Assembly (NCBI RefSeq): GCF_030063355.1
Contig: NZ_JASISZ010000009.1
Span: forward strand, 1 to 64,000
Reading direction: 5' to 3'
DNA length: 64,000 bases
Source: Streptomyces sp. PH10-H1
Lineage (GTDB): Bacteria; Actinomycetota; Actinomycetes; Streptomycetales; Streptomycetaceae
Shown: in pieces, positions 1-8,266 of the stretch
How the letters are laid out: every line of letters starts with the position of its first letter
How positions within the stretch are numbered: position 1 is the stretch's first letter
Translations under genes and position numbers: made by a program
Notes under the pieces: model-generated
Database searches by the model: none
Seen by the model: the letters and a program-made list of their open reading frames with translations, nothing else
What the model was told of the DNA's origin: nothing

Positions 1-291
1 CCCCACCCGAGCCCGATCGACACGCTCCCGCGCCGCATCCACCTCCACCTGAGCCTGCTCCAAGACCTCCGTCCAGGACTCCAGATCCTGCCTCGCCCGC
101 GCCTCACGCCGTTCCATCAACCCCAGCACCGACGGCATCGCACCCTCCTCGATCAACAACAAGCCGTCCGCTGCCTGCCCCCACCCCTCCACGATCATGC
201 CCCGCACACGAAGAAGCCCCCGCTCATCGAACAGGGACTCCCTTTGCCACAACGCACTCAGGCCCCACAACCGCCCCTGAACATCCGTCAT
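1..291 (-). CDS. Partial hypothetical protein, coiled-coil, N-terminal part only
   Basis: An open frame starts at ATG 291 on the minus strand and runs without a stop for 97 codons off the left edge. It begins MTDVQGRLWGL. After about residue 60 it becomes charged and heptad-like (ERREARARQDLES, then VEVDAARERVDRAR), suggesting a coiled coil. No catalytic motif is visible and I do not recognise the family. No strong ribosome site precedes the ATG. It faces the IS scar to its right, so it may be accessory DNA. Function is unknown. Confidence 0.5.
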   Translation of the reverse strand, partial: MTDVQGRLWGLSALWQRESLFDERGLLRVRGMIVEGWGQAADGLLLIEEGAMPSVLGLMERREARARQDLESWTEVLEQAQVEVDAARERVDRARVG

Positions 292-354
292 ACACGATGA
301 AGGAGCAGGTTAACCTAACGGCATTGGATCCTGAACACATCTTTTGCGGAGGTC

Positions 355-487
355 CTGTTGGTCGCCTGCTCCTGGTCATGCTCGCCTGCGCCATAGTGCG
401 CCCATGGGGCTGGCCGGAGGCAATCGTCGCGGTCCCGGCCGCCGGTGTTGTGATCGCCACTGGGGCGATCTCGCTGGACCACGCCAG
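355..487 (+). pseudogene. Remnant of ArsB/SLC13-type permease N-terminus
   Basis: The plus strand encodes a short hydrophobic stretch reading LLLVMLACAIVRPWGWPEA and then AVPAAGVVIATGAISLDHA. This resembles the first membrane segments of actinobacterial ArsB/SLC13-family anion permeases, which share the 'RP.G.PEA..AVPAA...ATGAIS..HA' pattern. The similarity stops exactly where the antisense transposase fragment begins. The frame could be opened at ATG 297, but that start lies 5 nt from the divergent ATG at 291, leaving no promoter room. I read it as a truncated relic. The family assignment is from memory of the pattern. Confidence 0.5.
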
Positions 488-841
488 GCGTAGCACAAGT
501 CTCTTGTCAGCCGACGCGGTTGGTGGGCGTCCGGTGTTGCTGCGGCGGTCGGAGTAGTCCCACTTCTTGGCGATCAGCCGGCGGTGCCAGGAGAGCAGAG
601 TTCCCGGAGTGATCGGGAACGTCGAGGACCAGCGGTGGCGGGGTACCAGTGAGGACAGGGCCGCCAGCCAGAACCGGTCCGCGGGTTCGTAGCGCACCGG
701 GCCTGCGAGTTGTCGGCGCAGGACCGCGTTCTCGTGCCGCAGCACAAGCAGTTCCGCATCCTTCGCGGTGTCCCGCTGCAGAAGCACCGCTGGTGCGGAC
801 AGCAGCTTCCGGGCCGCTCGGTACAGCAGGGAGATGAGCAT
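487..841 (-). pseudogene. Truncated IS transposase (integrase-type), N-terminal fragment
   Basis: From ATG 841 on the minus strand about 118 residues match the N-terminal part of the integrase-core transposases common in Streptomyces: a helical leader, then AELLVLRHENAVLRRQL, YEPADRFWLAALS, TPGTLLSWHRRLIAKKW and RRSNTGRPP, ending at LVLRLA. Intact relatives continue with a 'WGYRRI' segment and a DDE catalytic core; here the reading becomes unrelated sequence after LVLRLA, so the catalytic domain is missing. No terminal inverted repeats or target duplication could be identified. The fragment is not expected to be active. Confidence 0.65.
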
Positions 842-1215
842 CCGGTCATCGTGCCACCACCAGCCGCGGGGACATCACCCCACCTGCAGCGATGGCTTTT
901 CGAGCGGCACAGGTTAGCTCACGCCCTCCCTGACGACGCGCACTCCCTACTGTGCCGGGCTCGTTTGCCTGACGACTTGGCCATGGGGACGCCTCAGCTC
1001 TGCCAACCGCAGACGACAGGTTCCCCGAAATCCTCGACAAGTCCCGCACCGATACGAGTCTCAGCGGAGTCCTGACCTGTGGACCAAGGGATCTGACATC
1101 CTGTCAGCCAGCAAGATCAACGAGCATCAAATGAGCGTCACGAGCGTCATTTCAGCGTCAAGATATCGCCCGTAACGCCCACACCGCACATAATGCGCAC
1201 ACGCAAAACCGCAGG
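842..1215. other. Intergenic gap, no gene seen
   Basis: No convincing coding sequence. It holds a short inverted repeat CTGACA-TCC-TGTCAG at 1093-1107, possibly a weak terminator for the methyltransferase gene ending at 1216. Near 1131-1158 there is a cluster of near-identical octamers (GAGCGTCA twice, then CAGCGTCA). Base composition is lower in GC than the flanking genes, which fits decayed mobile DNA. Confidence 0.4.
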
Positions 1216-2547
1216 TCAGGAGCCCTTCACGGCAGGTTCGAGGATCGCGACGCACTCCACGTGGTGCGTGAGCGGGAAGAGGTCGAAGGCGCGCAGCGAC
1301 ACCGGCTTGTAGCCCGCCTCCGCGAAGTACGCCAGGTCGCGCGCGAGCGCCGCCGGGTCGCAGGCCACGTAGGCGATGCGGCGCGGGCCGAGCGAGGCCA
1401 GGTGCTTGACGGTGGACTTGCCGGCACCGACCCGCGGCGGATCGAGGACGATGAGGTCGGCCTCGGTGATCTTGGTGCGCGGCAGGACGGTCTCGACCTT
1501 GCCGTGCTCGATCCGCACGCGTTCCAGGTCCGCCAGGTTGTGCCGGGCGTCCTCCACGGCACGCTTGCCGGACTCGATGCCGAGCACCGCGCCGGTCTCG
1601 CCGACCTTCTCGGCCAGTGCGCCGGCGAACAGGCCGACGCCGCAGTAGAGGTCGAGGGCGGTGTCGCCGTCACGCGGCTGGAGACCCGCCAGTACCGCCT
1701 CGGCCAGCAGGTCGGGAGCCTGCGGGTGGACCTGCCAGAATCCGCCGGAGCCGACCCGCCAGGTGCGGCCGACGGCCCGCTCGCGGACGAAGCCGCGGCC
1801 GTGCACCTTGTGGACGCCGCCCTGCTCGTCGACACGGGCGACCGAGACCGGCCGGTCCAGTTCGACGATCGGCAGCCGGCCGTCCGGCGTGGGGGTGACG
1901 ATGACCTGGCGGTCGTTGGAGCCGGTCGCCGCGATGGCCTCCACTGACGCGGTGTCCGGCCACTCGCGGGTCTCGATGCCCAGCTCGGTGACGCCGGGCG
2001 CGGCGATGAGGCACTGGTCGATCCGCTCGATCTCGTGCGAGCGGTGGCGGCGCAGTCCCGCGTAGCCCTCGGCGTCGACGGCGAACTGCACGCGGGTGCG
2101 CCAGGCGGGCACTTCGCCCTCGACGCCCTTGTCGCCGGGCGCGGGTTCCACGGTGCCGTCCCAGCCCGCGTCCTGCGGGGTGAGGCCGGCGAGGCGGCTG
2201 AGCTGCTCGGTGATGACGGCGGCCTTCAGCCCGCGCTGGGCGCCGGGGGCGACATGCTGCCAGTCGCAGCCACCGCAGGCGCCGGGGCCGGAGTACGGGC
2301 AGGGCGCCGGCACTCGGTCAGCGGATGCCTGGAGGATCTCCACGGCGTCGGCACGCAGGAACTTGGAGTCCGGTCCGCCCTCGGTGACCTTGACGACGAC
2401 GCGCTCGCCGGGCAGCGCGTGCCGGACGAAGAGAACCCGTCCTTCGTGACGGGCGATGCAGTGACCGCCGTGGGCTACCGGACCGACCTCGACCTCGTAG
2501 CGTTCTCCGACCAGCTCGTCGGCCTGTTCCTTCGTACGGTTCTGCAT
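1216..2547 (-). CDS. TrmA/RumA-family 23S rRNA or tRNA (uracil-5)-methyltransferase
   Basis: 443 aa class I SAM-dependent RNA methyltransferase of the TrmA/RumA family, which makes m5U in tRNA or 23S rRNA. An N-terminal TRAM-like RNA-binding domain spans about 10-75. Cysteines C83, C91 and C94 (in the string ACGGCDWQH) with a later one near 179 form the Fe-S cluster motif of RlmC/RlmD-type enzymes. The SAM motif DLYCGVGLFAG lies near 300, DPPRVGAGK near 373, and the nucleophile Cys is in YVACDPAALARDL near 400. AGGAG sits about 9 nt before the ATG. Which uridine is modified cannot be told from sequence. Confidence 0.85.
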   Translation of the reverse strand: MQNRTKEQADELVGERYEVEVGPVAHGGHCIARHEGRVLFVRHALPGERVVVKVTEGGPDSKFLRADAVEILQASADRVPAPCPYSGPGACGGCDWQHVAPGAQRGLKAAVITEQLSRLAGLTPQDAGWDGTVEPAPGDKGVEGEVPAWRTRVQFAVDAEGYAGLRRHRSHEIERIDQCLIAAPGVTELGIETREWPDTASVEAIAATGSNDRQVIVTPTPDGRLPIVELDRPVSVARVDEQGGVHKVHGRGFVRERAVGRTWRVGSGGFWQVHPQAPDLLAEAVLAGLQPRDGDTALDLYCGVGLFAGALAEKVGETGAVLGIESGKRAVEDARHNLADLERVRIEHGKVETVLPRTKITEADLIVLDPPRVGAGKSTVKHLASLGPRRIAYVACDPAALARDLAYFAEAGYKPVSLRAFDLFPLTHHVECVAILEPAVKGS

Positions 2548-2633
2548 GATGAACAGGCTCCTGCGAGATGGTGGGGCGGTGGGGCGGTAGGACGGCAGCT
2601 CACCAGTCTACGTCCCGCCGCACCCCCCGCCTG

Positions 2634-2683
2634 ACGACCTGCCCCGCGGTAGGGAGCCCGCTCCCTACCGCGGGGCAGGTCGT
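2634..2683 (-). terminator. Perfect 24-bp hairpin downstream of the KimA-like gene
   Basis: Two arms of 24 bases (2634-2657 and 2660-2683) are exact reverse complements with only CC between them. It lies 7 nt beyond the stop of the permease gene and before the methyltransferase gene, so it should end permease transcription. No T-tract follows, as is usual in Streptomyces. Confidence 0.85.
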
Positions 2684-2689
2684 TGAGGC

Positions 2690-4741
2690 CTACTTCTGGC
2701 CGGTGTGCTCCTTGTCGCGCTTCGGCGGGCCGACCGGGCCACGCCGGATCGCCCCGGGCGCGCTCCAGTCGGCGCGCTTGCGCGCCCGGACCTTGGCCCG
2801 CTCGGAGGAGTCCAACTGCCACGGCACCGAGGTGACCATGACACCGGGGGTGAAGAGCAGCCGGCCCTTGAGCCGCAGGGCGCTCTGGTTGTGCAACAGG
2901 TGCTCGTACCAGTGGCCGACGACGTACTCGGGGATGTAGACGCTGACCACGTCGCGCGGGCTGGCGCGCCGCAGGCCCTTGACGTACTCGATGATCGGCC
3001 GGGTGATCTCGCGGTACGGCGAGTCCAGCACCTTCAGCGGTACGTCGATGCCGCGCCGGGACCATTCGGCCTGCAGGGCCTTGGTCTCGGCCGGGTCGAC
3101 GTTGATGCTGAGCGCCTCGAGGGTGTCGGAGCGCATCAGCTTGGCGTAGGCCAGCGCGCGCAGCGTCGGCTTGTGGACCTTGGAGACCAGGATGATCGAG
3201 TGCACCCGGGACGGGCGCACCTCCTCGTCGGTCGGCTCGTCGGCCGCGGCGATCTCGTCCGACACCCGGTCGTAGTGGCGCCGGATCGCGGTCATCAGCG
3301 CGTAGAAGAGCACCATGCCGACGACGGCGACCCAGGCGCCGTGGGTGAACTTGGTCAGCAGGACGACGATGAGCACGGTGCCGGTGAAGAAGGCACCGAA
3401 GGCGTTGATCGCCCGGGAGCGGAACATGTGACGGCGCTTGGCGGGCTCGGTCTCGCTGAGCAGGTGCCGGTTCCAGTGCCGGACCATGCCGGTCTGGCTG
3501 AGGGTGAACGAGACGAAGACGCCGACGATGTAGAGCTGGATCAGCCGGGTCGAGTCGGCGCCGTAGAGGTAGACCAGGACGGCGGCGAAGCCGGCCAGCA
3601 GCACGATGCCGTTGGAGAACGCGAGCCGGTCGCCGCGGGTGTGCAGCTGGCGCGGCAGATAGCGATCCTGGGCGAGGATCGAGCCGAGCACCGGGAAGCC
3701 GTTGTACGCGGTGTTGGCCGCCAGGAACAGGACGAGCGCGGTGACGGCGGCCAGGAAGATGAACGGGATCGAGTTGTGCCCGAAGACGGCCTCCGCGACC
3801 TGCGCGATGACCGGGTCCTGGGTGTAGCCCGCGCCGAGCGGCTTTCCGTTGGAGAGCAGGTCGGTTGCCGGGTTCTCGGCCATCCGGACCTTGGTGTACA
3901 TGGCCAGCGCGATGATGCCGCAGAACATGGTGACGGCGAGCACGCCCATGGCGGCAAGCGTGGTGGCGGCGTTCTTCGACTTCGGCTTGCGGAAGGCGGG
4001 GACGCCGTTGCTGATCGCCTCGACGCCGGTGAGCGCGGCGCAGCCGGAGGAGAAGGCGCGCAGCAGCAGGAAGACGAGGGCGAAGCCGCCGATGCCGGTG
4101 GTCTCGGCGTGGATCGTGAAGTGCGCGGTGGGTGCTTCCATCGTGTCGCCGGTGGCGATCTTGAAGCAGCCCCAGGCGATCATGCAGAAGACTCCGGCGA
4201 CGAACGCGTAGGTCGGGACCGCGAAGATCGAGCCGGACTCGCGCACACCCCGCAGGTTCATGACCATCAGCAGGAAGATCATGCCGACCGCGCCCAGCAC
4301 CTTGTGGGTGGCGAAGAACGGCACGGCGGAGCCGAGGTTCTCGACGCCGGAGGCGACGGATACGGCGACAGTCAGCACATAGTCGACGAGCAGCGCGCTC
4401 GCGACGGTGAGCCCGGCCTTGGGCCCGAGGTTGGTGGTGGCGACCTCGTAGTCACCACCGCCGGACGGGTAGGCGTGGACGTTCTGCCGGTAAGAGGCGA
4501 CCACCGTGAACATCAGCACGACGACCGCGACCGCGATCCAGGGGCTGAAGTGGTAGGCGGACACACCCGCGATGGAAAGGACCAGCAGCACCTCGCCGGG
4601 CGCGTACGCGACGGAAGACAGCGGGTCGGAGGCGAACACCGGGAGGGCGAGCCTCTTGGGGAGAAGAGTTTCTCCCAACTTGTCGCTGCGCAGCGCGCGG
4701 CCGATCAAGATCCGTTTCGGCAGGTCAGTCAGTTTGGGCAC
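2690..4741 (-). CDS. KimA-like APC-superfamily potassium permease
   Basis: 683 aa membrane protein of the APC superfamily with about 12 membrane segments and a cytoplasmic C-terminal domain of roughly 170 residues. The order and motifs resemble Bacillus KimA (formerly YdaO), a high-affinity K+/H+ symporter: FASDPLSSVAYAPGEVL near 36-52 keeps the Asp (D39) and Tyr (Y46) used for K+ binding in KimA; SYRQNVHAYPSGGGDYEV, FSSGCAALTGVEAISN and the C-terminal HNQSALRLKGRLLF follow. GTG 4741 (VPKLTDLPKR) was chosen because longer starts run into the divergent gene. Two RCK proteins are divergent from it. Substrate is inferred; many databases just say APC permease. Confidence 0.8.
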   Translation of the reverse strand: MPKLTDLPKRILIGRALRSDKLGETLLPKRLALPVFASDPLSSVAYAPGEVLLVLSIAGVSAYHFSPWIAVAVVVLMFTVVASYRQNVHAYPSGGGDYEVATTNLGPKAGLTVASALLVDYVLTVAVSVASGVENLGSAVPFFATHKVLGAVGMIFLLMVMNLRGVRESGSIFAVPTYAFVAGVFCMIAWGCFKIATGDTMEAPTAHFTIHAETTGIGGFALVFLLLRAFSSGCAALTGVEAISNGVPAFRKPKSKNAATTLAAMGVLAVTMFCGIIALAMYTKVRMAENPATDLLSNGKPLGAGYTQDPVIAQVAEAVFGHNSIPFIFLAAVTALVLFLAANTAYNGFPVLGSILAQDRYLPRQLHTRGDRLAFSNGIVLLAGFAAVLVYLYGADSTRLIQLYIVGVFVSFTLSQTGMVRHWNRHLLSETEPAKRRHMFRSRAINAFGAFFTGTVLIVVLLTKFTHGAWVAVVGMVLFYALMTAIRRHYDRVSDEIAAADEPTDEEVRPSRVHSIILVSKVHKPTLRALAYAKLMRSDTLEALSINVDPAETKALQAEWSRRGIDVPLKVLDSPYREITRPIIEYVKGLRRASPRDVVSVYIPEYVVGHWYEHLLHNQSALRLKGRLLFTPGVMVTSVPWQLDSSERAKVRARKRADWSAPGAIRRGPVGPPKRDKEHTGQK

Positions 4742-4922
4742 GGAGAGGATGGTAAGCGCTAGGCCATACGTGGATGCGACCGCCACCTCTCCTAAGAGAA
4801 GGCAAAGTCCCTCCCGGGCCGCCCGCAACCTCCCGCTGGGGTTCAAGCGTGTGTAGCTTTGGCCGCGGTCTGAGACGCTTATCGAGTATCGGCCAAAAAT
4901 GTTGACAGCCGGAAGGACGGGC

Positions 4923-5588
4923 GTGCACGTCGTGATTATGGGCTGCGGAAGGGTGGGTTCCACTCTTGCGCAATCCTTCGAACAGCAAGGTCATACGGTC
5001 GCTGTGGTGGACCAGGACCCGACGGCTTTCCGCCGTCTCGGGTCGGGGTTCGGCGGGCGCCGGGTGACCGGAGTCGGGTTCGACCAGGACACGCTGCGCG
5101 AGGCCGGAATCGAGGAGGCAGGCGCCTTCGCGGCGGTCAGCAGCGGCGACAACTCCAACATCATCGCGGCCCGGGTGGCCCGGGAGATGTTCGGTATCGA
5201 GAACGTGGCCGCCCGGATCTACGACCCCCGCCGCGCCGAGGTCTACCAGCGGCTCGGCATCCCCACCGTGGCCACCGTGCGGTGGACCGCGGACCAGATG
5301 CTGCGCCGGTTGCTGCCTTCCGGCGCCGAGCCGCTGTGGCGGGACCCGAGCGGCGGTGTGCAGCTCGCCGAGGTGCACACCTCGCCGTCCTGGGTCGGTC
5401 ACAAGATCAGCAAATTGCAGGACGAGACCGGAGTACGTGTGGCATTCCTCACCCGGCTGGGCGAGGCGATGCTGCCGACCTCCCAGACGGTGCTGCAGGA
5501 AGGCGACCTGGTGCACGTGATGATGCGCACCGACGGTGTCACCGAGGTCGAGGCCACGTTCGCCAAGGGTCCCGAGGAGGCGCACTGA
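4923..5588 (+). CDS. TrkA-family K+ uptake regulatory protein (RCK_N + RCK_C), first of pair
   Basis: 221 aa cytoplasmic protein with an RCK_N/TrkA_N Rossmann domain (VHVVIMGCGRVG, glycine motif at residues 7-12; conserved DQDPTAFRRL after the second strand) and a C-terminal RCK_C domain from about residue 140. These proteins bind NAD(H) or ATP/ADP and gate K+ channels or transporters. GTG 4923 is preferred over ATG 4899 because GGAAGGA lies 8 nt upstream and the family begins with this HVVIMG segment. Its stop overlaps the next start by one base (TGATG), so the two are translationally coupled, probably as subunits of one complex regulating the adjacent permease. Confidence 0.85.
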   Translation: MHVVIMGCGRVGSTLAQSFEQQGHTVAVVDQDPTAFRRLGSGFGGRRVTGVGFDQDTLREAGIEEAGAFAAVSSGDNSNIIAARVAREMFGIENVAARIYDPRRAEVYQRLGIPTVATVRWTADQMLRRLLPSGAEPLWRDPSGGVQLAEVHTSPSWVGHKISKLQDETGVRVAFLTRLGEAMLPTSQTVLQEGDLVHVMMRTDGVTEVEATFAKGPEEAH

Positions 5589-6256
5589 TGAGAGTCGCCA
5601 TCGCCGGAGCCGGAGCCGTCGGCCGCTCCATCGCGGCCGAGCTGCTGGAGAACGGGCACGAGGTCCTGCTCGTCGACAAGAACCCCACCTCCATCTCGGT
5701 GGAACGGGTACCGCAGGCCGAGTGGCTGCTCGCCGACGCCTGCGAGATCACCTCGCTGGACGAGGCGGCGCTGCAGCGCTGCAATGTGGTCATCGCCGCG
5801 ACCGGTGACGACAAGGTCAACCTTGTCGTCTCGCTGCTCGCCAAGACCGAGTACGGGGTGCCCCGGGTCGTCGCCCGGGTCAACAACCCCAAGAACGAGT
5901 GGCTCTTCAACGAGTCCTGGGGCGTCGATGTGGCCGTCTCGACACCGCGGCTGATGTCCGCGCTGGTCGAGGAGGCCGTGAGCGTCGGCGACCTCGTGCG
6001 GCTGATGCGCTTCAGCCAGGGCGACGCGAACCTGGTGGAGCTCACCCTGCCGCCGGAGGCCGCCCTGGTCGGCACCCGTGTCGGCGACGTGGAGTGGCCG
6101 CAGGACACCTCGCTGGTGACGATCATCCGGGGCAACCGGGTGCTCACGCCGTCCAAGGACGACGCACTGGAGGCCGGTGACGAGCTGCTGTTCGTCGCGG
6201 CACCGCACCGTGAGGAGGAGCTGGAGGACCTGCTGTCGGTCCAGCGGGAGGCCTGA
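5588..6256 (+). CDS. TrkA-family K+ uptake regulatory protein, second of pair
   Basis: 222 aa; RCK_N domain with MRVAIAGAGAVGRS (glycines 7, 9, 12) and the acidic residue ending strand two (LLVDKN), then an RCK_C domain from about 140 (VELTLPPEAALVGTRVGDV). It is coupled to the upstream paralogue by a one-base overlap. Both are expected to be soluble nucleotide-binding regulators. RCK_C domains are also a known c-di-AMP binding fold, but binding cannot be predicted from this sequence alone. Confidence 0.85.
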   Translation: MRVAIAGAGAVGRSIAAELLENGHEVLLVDKNPTSISVERVPQAEWLLADACEITSLDEAALQRCNVVIAATGDDKVNLVVSLLAKTEYGVPRVVARVNNPKNEWLFNESWGVDVAVSTPRLMSALVEEAVSVGDLVRLMRFSQGDANLVELTLPPEAALVGTRVGDVEWPQDTSLVTIIRGNRVLTPSKDDALEAGDELLFVAAPHREEELEDLLSVQREA

Positions 6257-6276
6257 CAGGGCCGGTCAGAACGACA

Positions 6277-6325
6277 GACACGACGGGCGCCCCGGGCCGA
6301 ATAGGTCCGGGGCGCCCGTCGTGTC
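6277..6325. terminator. Bidirectional hairpin between convergent genes
   Basis: Arms 6277-6295 and 6307-6325 are 19-bp exact reverse complements (core ACGACGGGCGCCCCGG) around an 11-nt loop. It sits between the second RCK gene and the convergent DUF3159 gene and can serve both. Confidence 0.85.
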
Positions 6326-6354
6326 GTTGCTGAAAACGCCAGAACGTCAGAACG

Positions 6355-7083
6355 TCATGACGAGGAGGTGGCGGCCTTCTTCGCCGCGTCCTCGGCCTCC
6401 ATCTCGGCGATCACATTGATCGGCGGCGGAGCCTTCGACAGGAAGATCCAGGTCAGGTAGACGGACAGCAGCATGGGTGGGATGCCCAGCGCCACCTTCA
6501 CCCAGCCGAGCTGCGTGGCGTCCCCCCACCAGTACAGCGGGAAGAGGATCGCCGACTTGGCGAGCAGGATCAGCCCCCAGGCCCAGCTGGCCTTGGTGTA
6601 GGCGCGCAGCCGACCGGGGTTGCGCTTGCGCCAGGAGAGGTTCTCCTTGAAGACCGGGCCCAGGATCAGACCCAGCAGCGGGACGCCCGCGATGGCGGTG
6701 GCGATGTACGCGACGGCCAGGCCGAGGGTGTAGAGCATCCCCGGCAGGTAGAAGTTCTTGGCGTCGCCGGACATCATCGCGAAGACCGCGCCGAAGGCCA
6801 CACCGAACACACCGCTGAAGGCGTGCTTGAGGGTGTCCTTGCGGACCAGCCGGGCGACACCGAGCAGCACGGACAGGCTGAGGGCGGCGATGGCCGCGAT
6901 ATGGATGTCTCTGTTGATCGTGTAGATCAGGACGAAGACCAGGCCGGGCACGGTGGTCTCCACCATGCCGCGGACGCCGCCGAACGCCTCGAAGAGCGCG
7001 GCCTCGGTGATGGCCTTGGAATCGCCCTCGGCCTCCTCCCCGATCCGCGGAGGGGCCTCTGTCTGCTTGTCGATCGACGCCAC
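6355..7083 (-). CDS. DUF3159 membrane protein
   Basis: 242 aa integral membrane protein of the actinobacterial DUF3159 family, function unknown. About five or six hydrophobic segments are seen (VPGLVFVLIYTI, IAAIAALSLSVLLGVARLV, FGVAFGAVFAMMSG, LYTLGLAVAYIATAIAG, WGLILLAKSAILFPLYW, MLLSVYLTWIFLS) with charged soluble tails. The GTG start lies 3 nt after the stop of the OB-fold gene, whose last codons hold a GGAG ribosome site, so the two form an operon. No catalytic motif is evident. Confidence 0.8.
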   Translation of the reverse strand: MASIDKQTEAPPRIGEEAEGDSKAITEAALFEAFGGVRGMVETTVPGLVFVLIYTINRDIHIAAIAALSLSVLLGVARLVRKDTLKHAFSGVFGVAFGAVFAMMSGDAKNFYLPGMLYTLGLAVAYIATAIAGVPLLGLILGPVFKENLSWRKRNPGRLRAYTKASWAWGLILLAKSAILFPLYWWGDATQLGWVKVALGIPPMLLSVYLTWIFLSKAPPPINVIAEMEAEDAAKKAATSSS

Positions 7084-7086
7084 CGA

Positions 7087-7485
7087 CTACTCCTGTCCGA
7101 CCGGACGCAGTTCGTACTTGGGATTGAACAGGACGGGACGGCCGTGGTTCATCGAGATCCGTCCCGAAGCGATGATCTTCCGGCCGGGCTCTATGCCGTT
7201 GATACTGCGGCGGCCCAGCCACACCACGTCGAGCGCGGCGGAACCGTCGAACAGCTCGGCCTCCAGCGCGGGCACTCCGGCCCGCGGCCGCAGCGTGACC
7301 GTGCGCAGACTACCGGTCACCGTGACTATCTGCCGATCTCCGCAGTCGCAGATCCGCGTGCAGCCGACCGACAGGGCGTCCTGCTGCAGCTCCTCGGAGT
7401 GCAGCTCCTCCTGGGAGGACGACAGGCGCTCGATCATGCGGCGGAAGCGACCGGTGGGTCGGTCCGAACGGGTGGCACCACTCAT
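7087..7485 (-). CDS. OB-fold nucleic-acid-binding-domain protein
   Basis: 132 aa. After a basic, Ser/Glu-rich N-terminus the core (about residues 45-130) has the strand pattern of a short OB fold: RQIVTVTGSLRTVTLRP, ALEAELFDGSAALDVVWLG, EPGRKIIASGRISM. Two close cysteines (CTRICDC) are present near 42-48. Similar small OB proteins co-occur with DUF3159 in Streptomyces; a role in binding nucleic acid is inferred only from the fold. It lies downstream of kdpE on the same strand after a 97-nt gap, so it could be read through from kdpDE. Confidence 0.75.
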   Translation of the reverse strand: MSGATRSDRPTGRFRRMIERLSSSQEELHSEELQQDALSVGCTRICDCGDRQIVTVTGSLRTVTLRPRAGVPALEAELFDGSAALDVVWLGRRSINGIEPGRKIIASGRISMNHGRPVLFNPKYELRPVGQE

Positions 7486-7582
7486 GCAAGAAGCCTACCG
7501 GGCCGCGCCGACAAGACGGCCTTTGAGCCGGGTGTCCGATCGGGCGACACATCCGGATCATGGCAGCGCGATGGGATCCGGA

Positions 7583-8266
7583 TCAGTGTTCGAAGCGGTA
7601 GCCCATGCCCGGCTCGGTGATGAAATGCCGCGGATGCGCGGGATCCGCCTCCAGCTTGCGGCGCAGCTGCGCCATGTAGACCCGCAGGTAGTTCGTCTCG
7701 GTGCCGTACGAAGGCCCCCACACCTCCTGCAGGAGCTGCTTCTGGCTGACCAGCCGCCCGGTGTTGCGGACGAGGACCTCCAGCAGATGCCACTCGGTCG
7801 GGGTCAGCCGGACGTCGGCGCCGCCCCGGTGCACCTTCTTCGCCGCCAGGTCGACGGTGAAGGTCTCGGTCTCGACGGTCGCGGCGTCGTCGTCGGGCCC
7901 GCTGGGCGCCGCCCGGCGGACGGCGGCACGCAGCCGGGCCAGCAGCTCGTCCATGCCGAACGGCTTGGTGACGTAGTCGTCCGCGCCGGCGTCGAGCGCC
8001 TCGACCTTTTCGTCCGAGGTCTGGCGGGCCGACAGGACGATGATCGGGACCCGGGTCCAGCCGCGCAGCCCCCGGATGACCTCGACGCCGTCCATGTCGG
8101 GCAGGCCGAGGTCGAGGACGATCACGTCGGGGTGACGGGCGGCGGCCAGCTGCAGCGCGGTGGCACCGTCGTGGGCGGCGTCGACCTCGTACTTGCGGGC
8201 CCGCAGATTGATCACGAGAGCGCGCACGATCTGCGGCTCGTCGTCCACCACGAGCACCCGGTACAT
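7583..8266 (-). CDS. kdpE: KdpE response regulator (OmpR/PhoB type)
   Basis: 227 aa: receiver domain with D8/D9, phospho-acceptor D52 (VIVLDLGLPDMDG) and K101, then an OmpR-type winged helix (LTPTEWHLLEVLVRN, GPSYGTETNYLRVYMAQLRRKL). Partner of the sensor kinase KdpD and activator of kdpFABC under low K+ or osmotic stress. Start MYRVLVVDDE was chosen because GAGGAA lies 6 nt upstream and the length equals typical KdpE. An in-frame GTG at 8395 overlapping the kdpD stop (GTGA) would add 43 low-complexity residues; coupling from that codon cannot be excluded. Confidence 0.9.
   Translation of the reverse strand: MYRVLVVDDEPQIVRALVINLRARKYEVDAAHDGATALQLAAARHPDVIVLDLGLPDMDGVEVIRGLRGWTRVPIIVLSARQTSDEKVEALDAGADDYVTKPFGMDELLARLRAAVRRAAPSGPDDDAATVETETFTVDLAAKKVHRGGADVRLTPTEWHLLEVLVRNTGRLVSQKQLLQEVWGPSYGTETNYLRVYMAQLRRKLEADPAHPRHFITEPGMGYRFEH

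Noticed and set aside
297-557. Intact small gene on the plus strand starting at ATG 297
   Set aside because: The start is 5 nt from a divergent ATG, and the second half is antisense to transposase coding sequence; better read as a relic.
2705-4762. A 685-codon plus-strand frame opposite the KimA-like gene
   Set aside because: Composition rich in Asp/Gly/Arg/Val, no motifs, exactly antisense to a well-supported membrane protein.
4739-4963. Long start for the KimA-like permease at 4963
   Set aside because: It would overlap the divergent RCK gene and add sequence unlike the family; GTG 4741 gives the conserved start.
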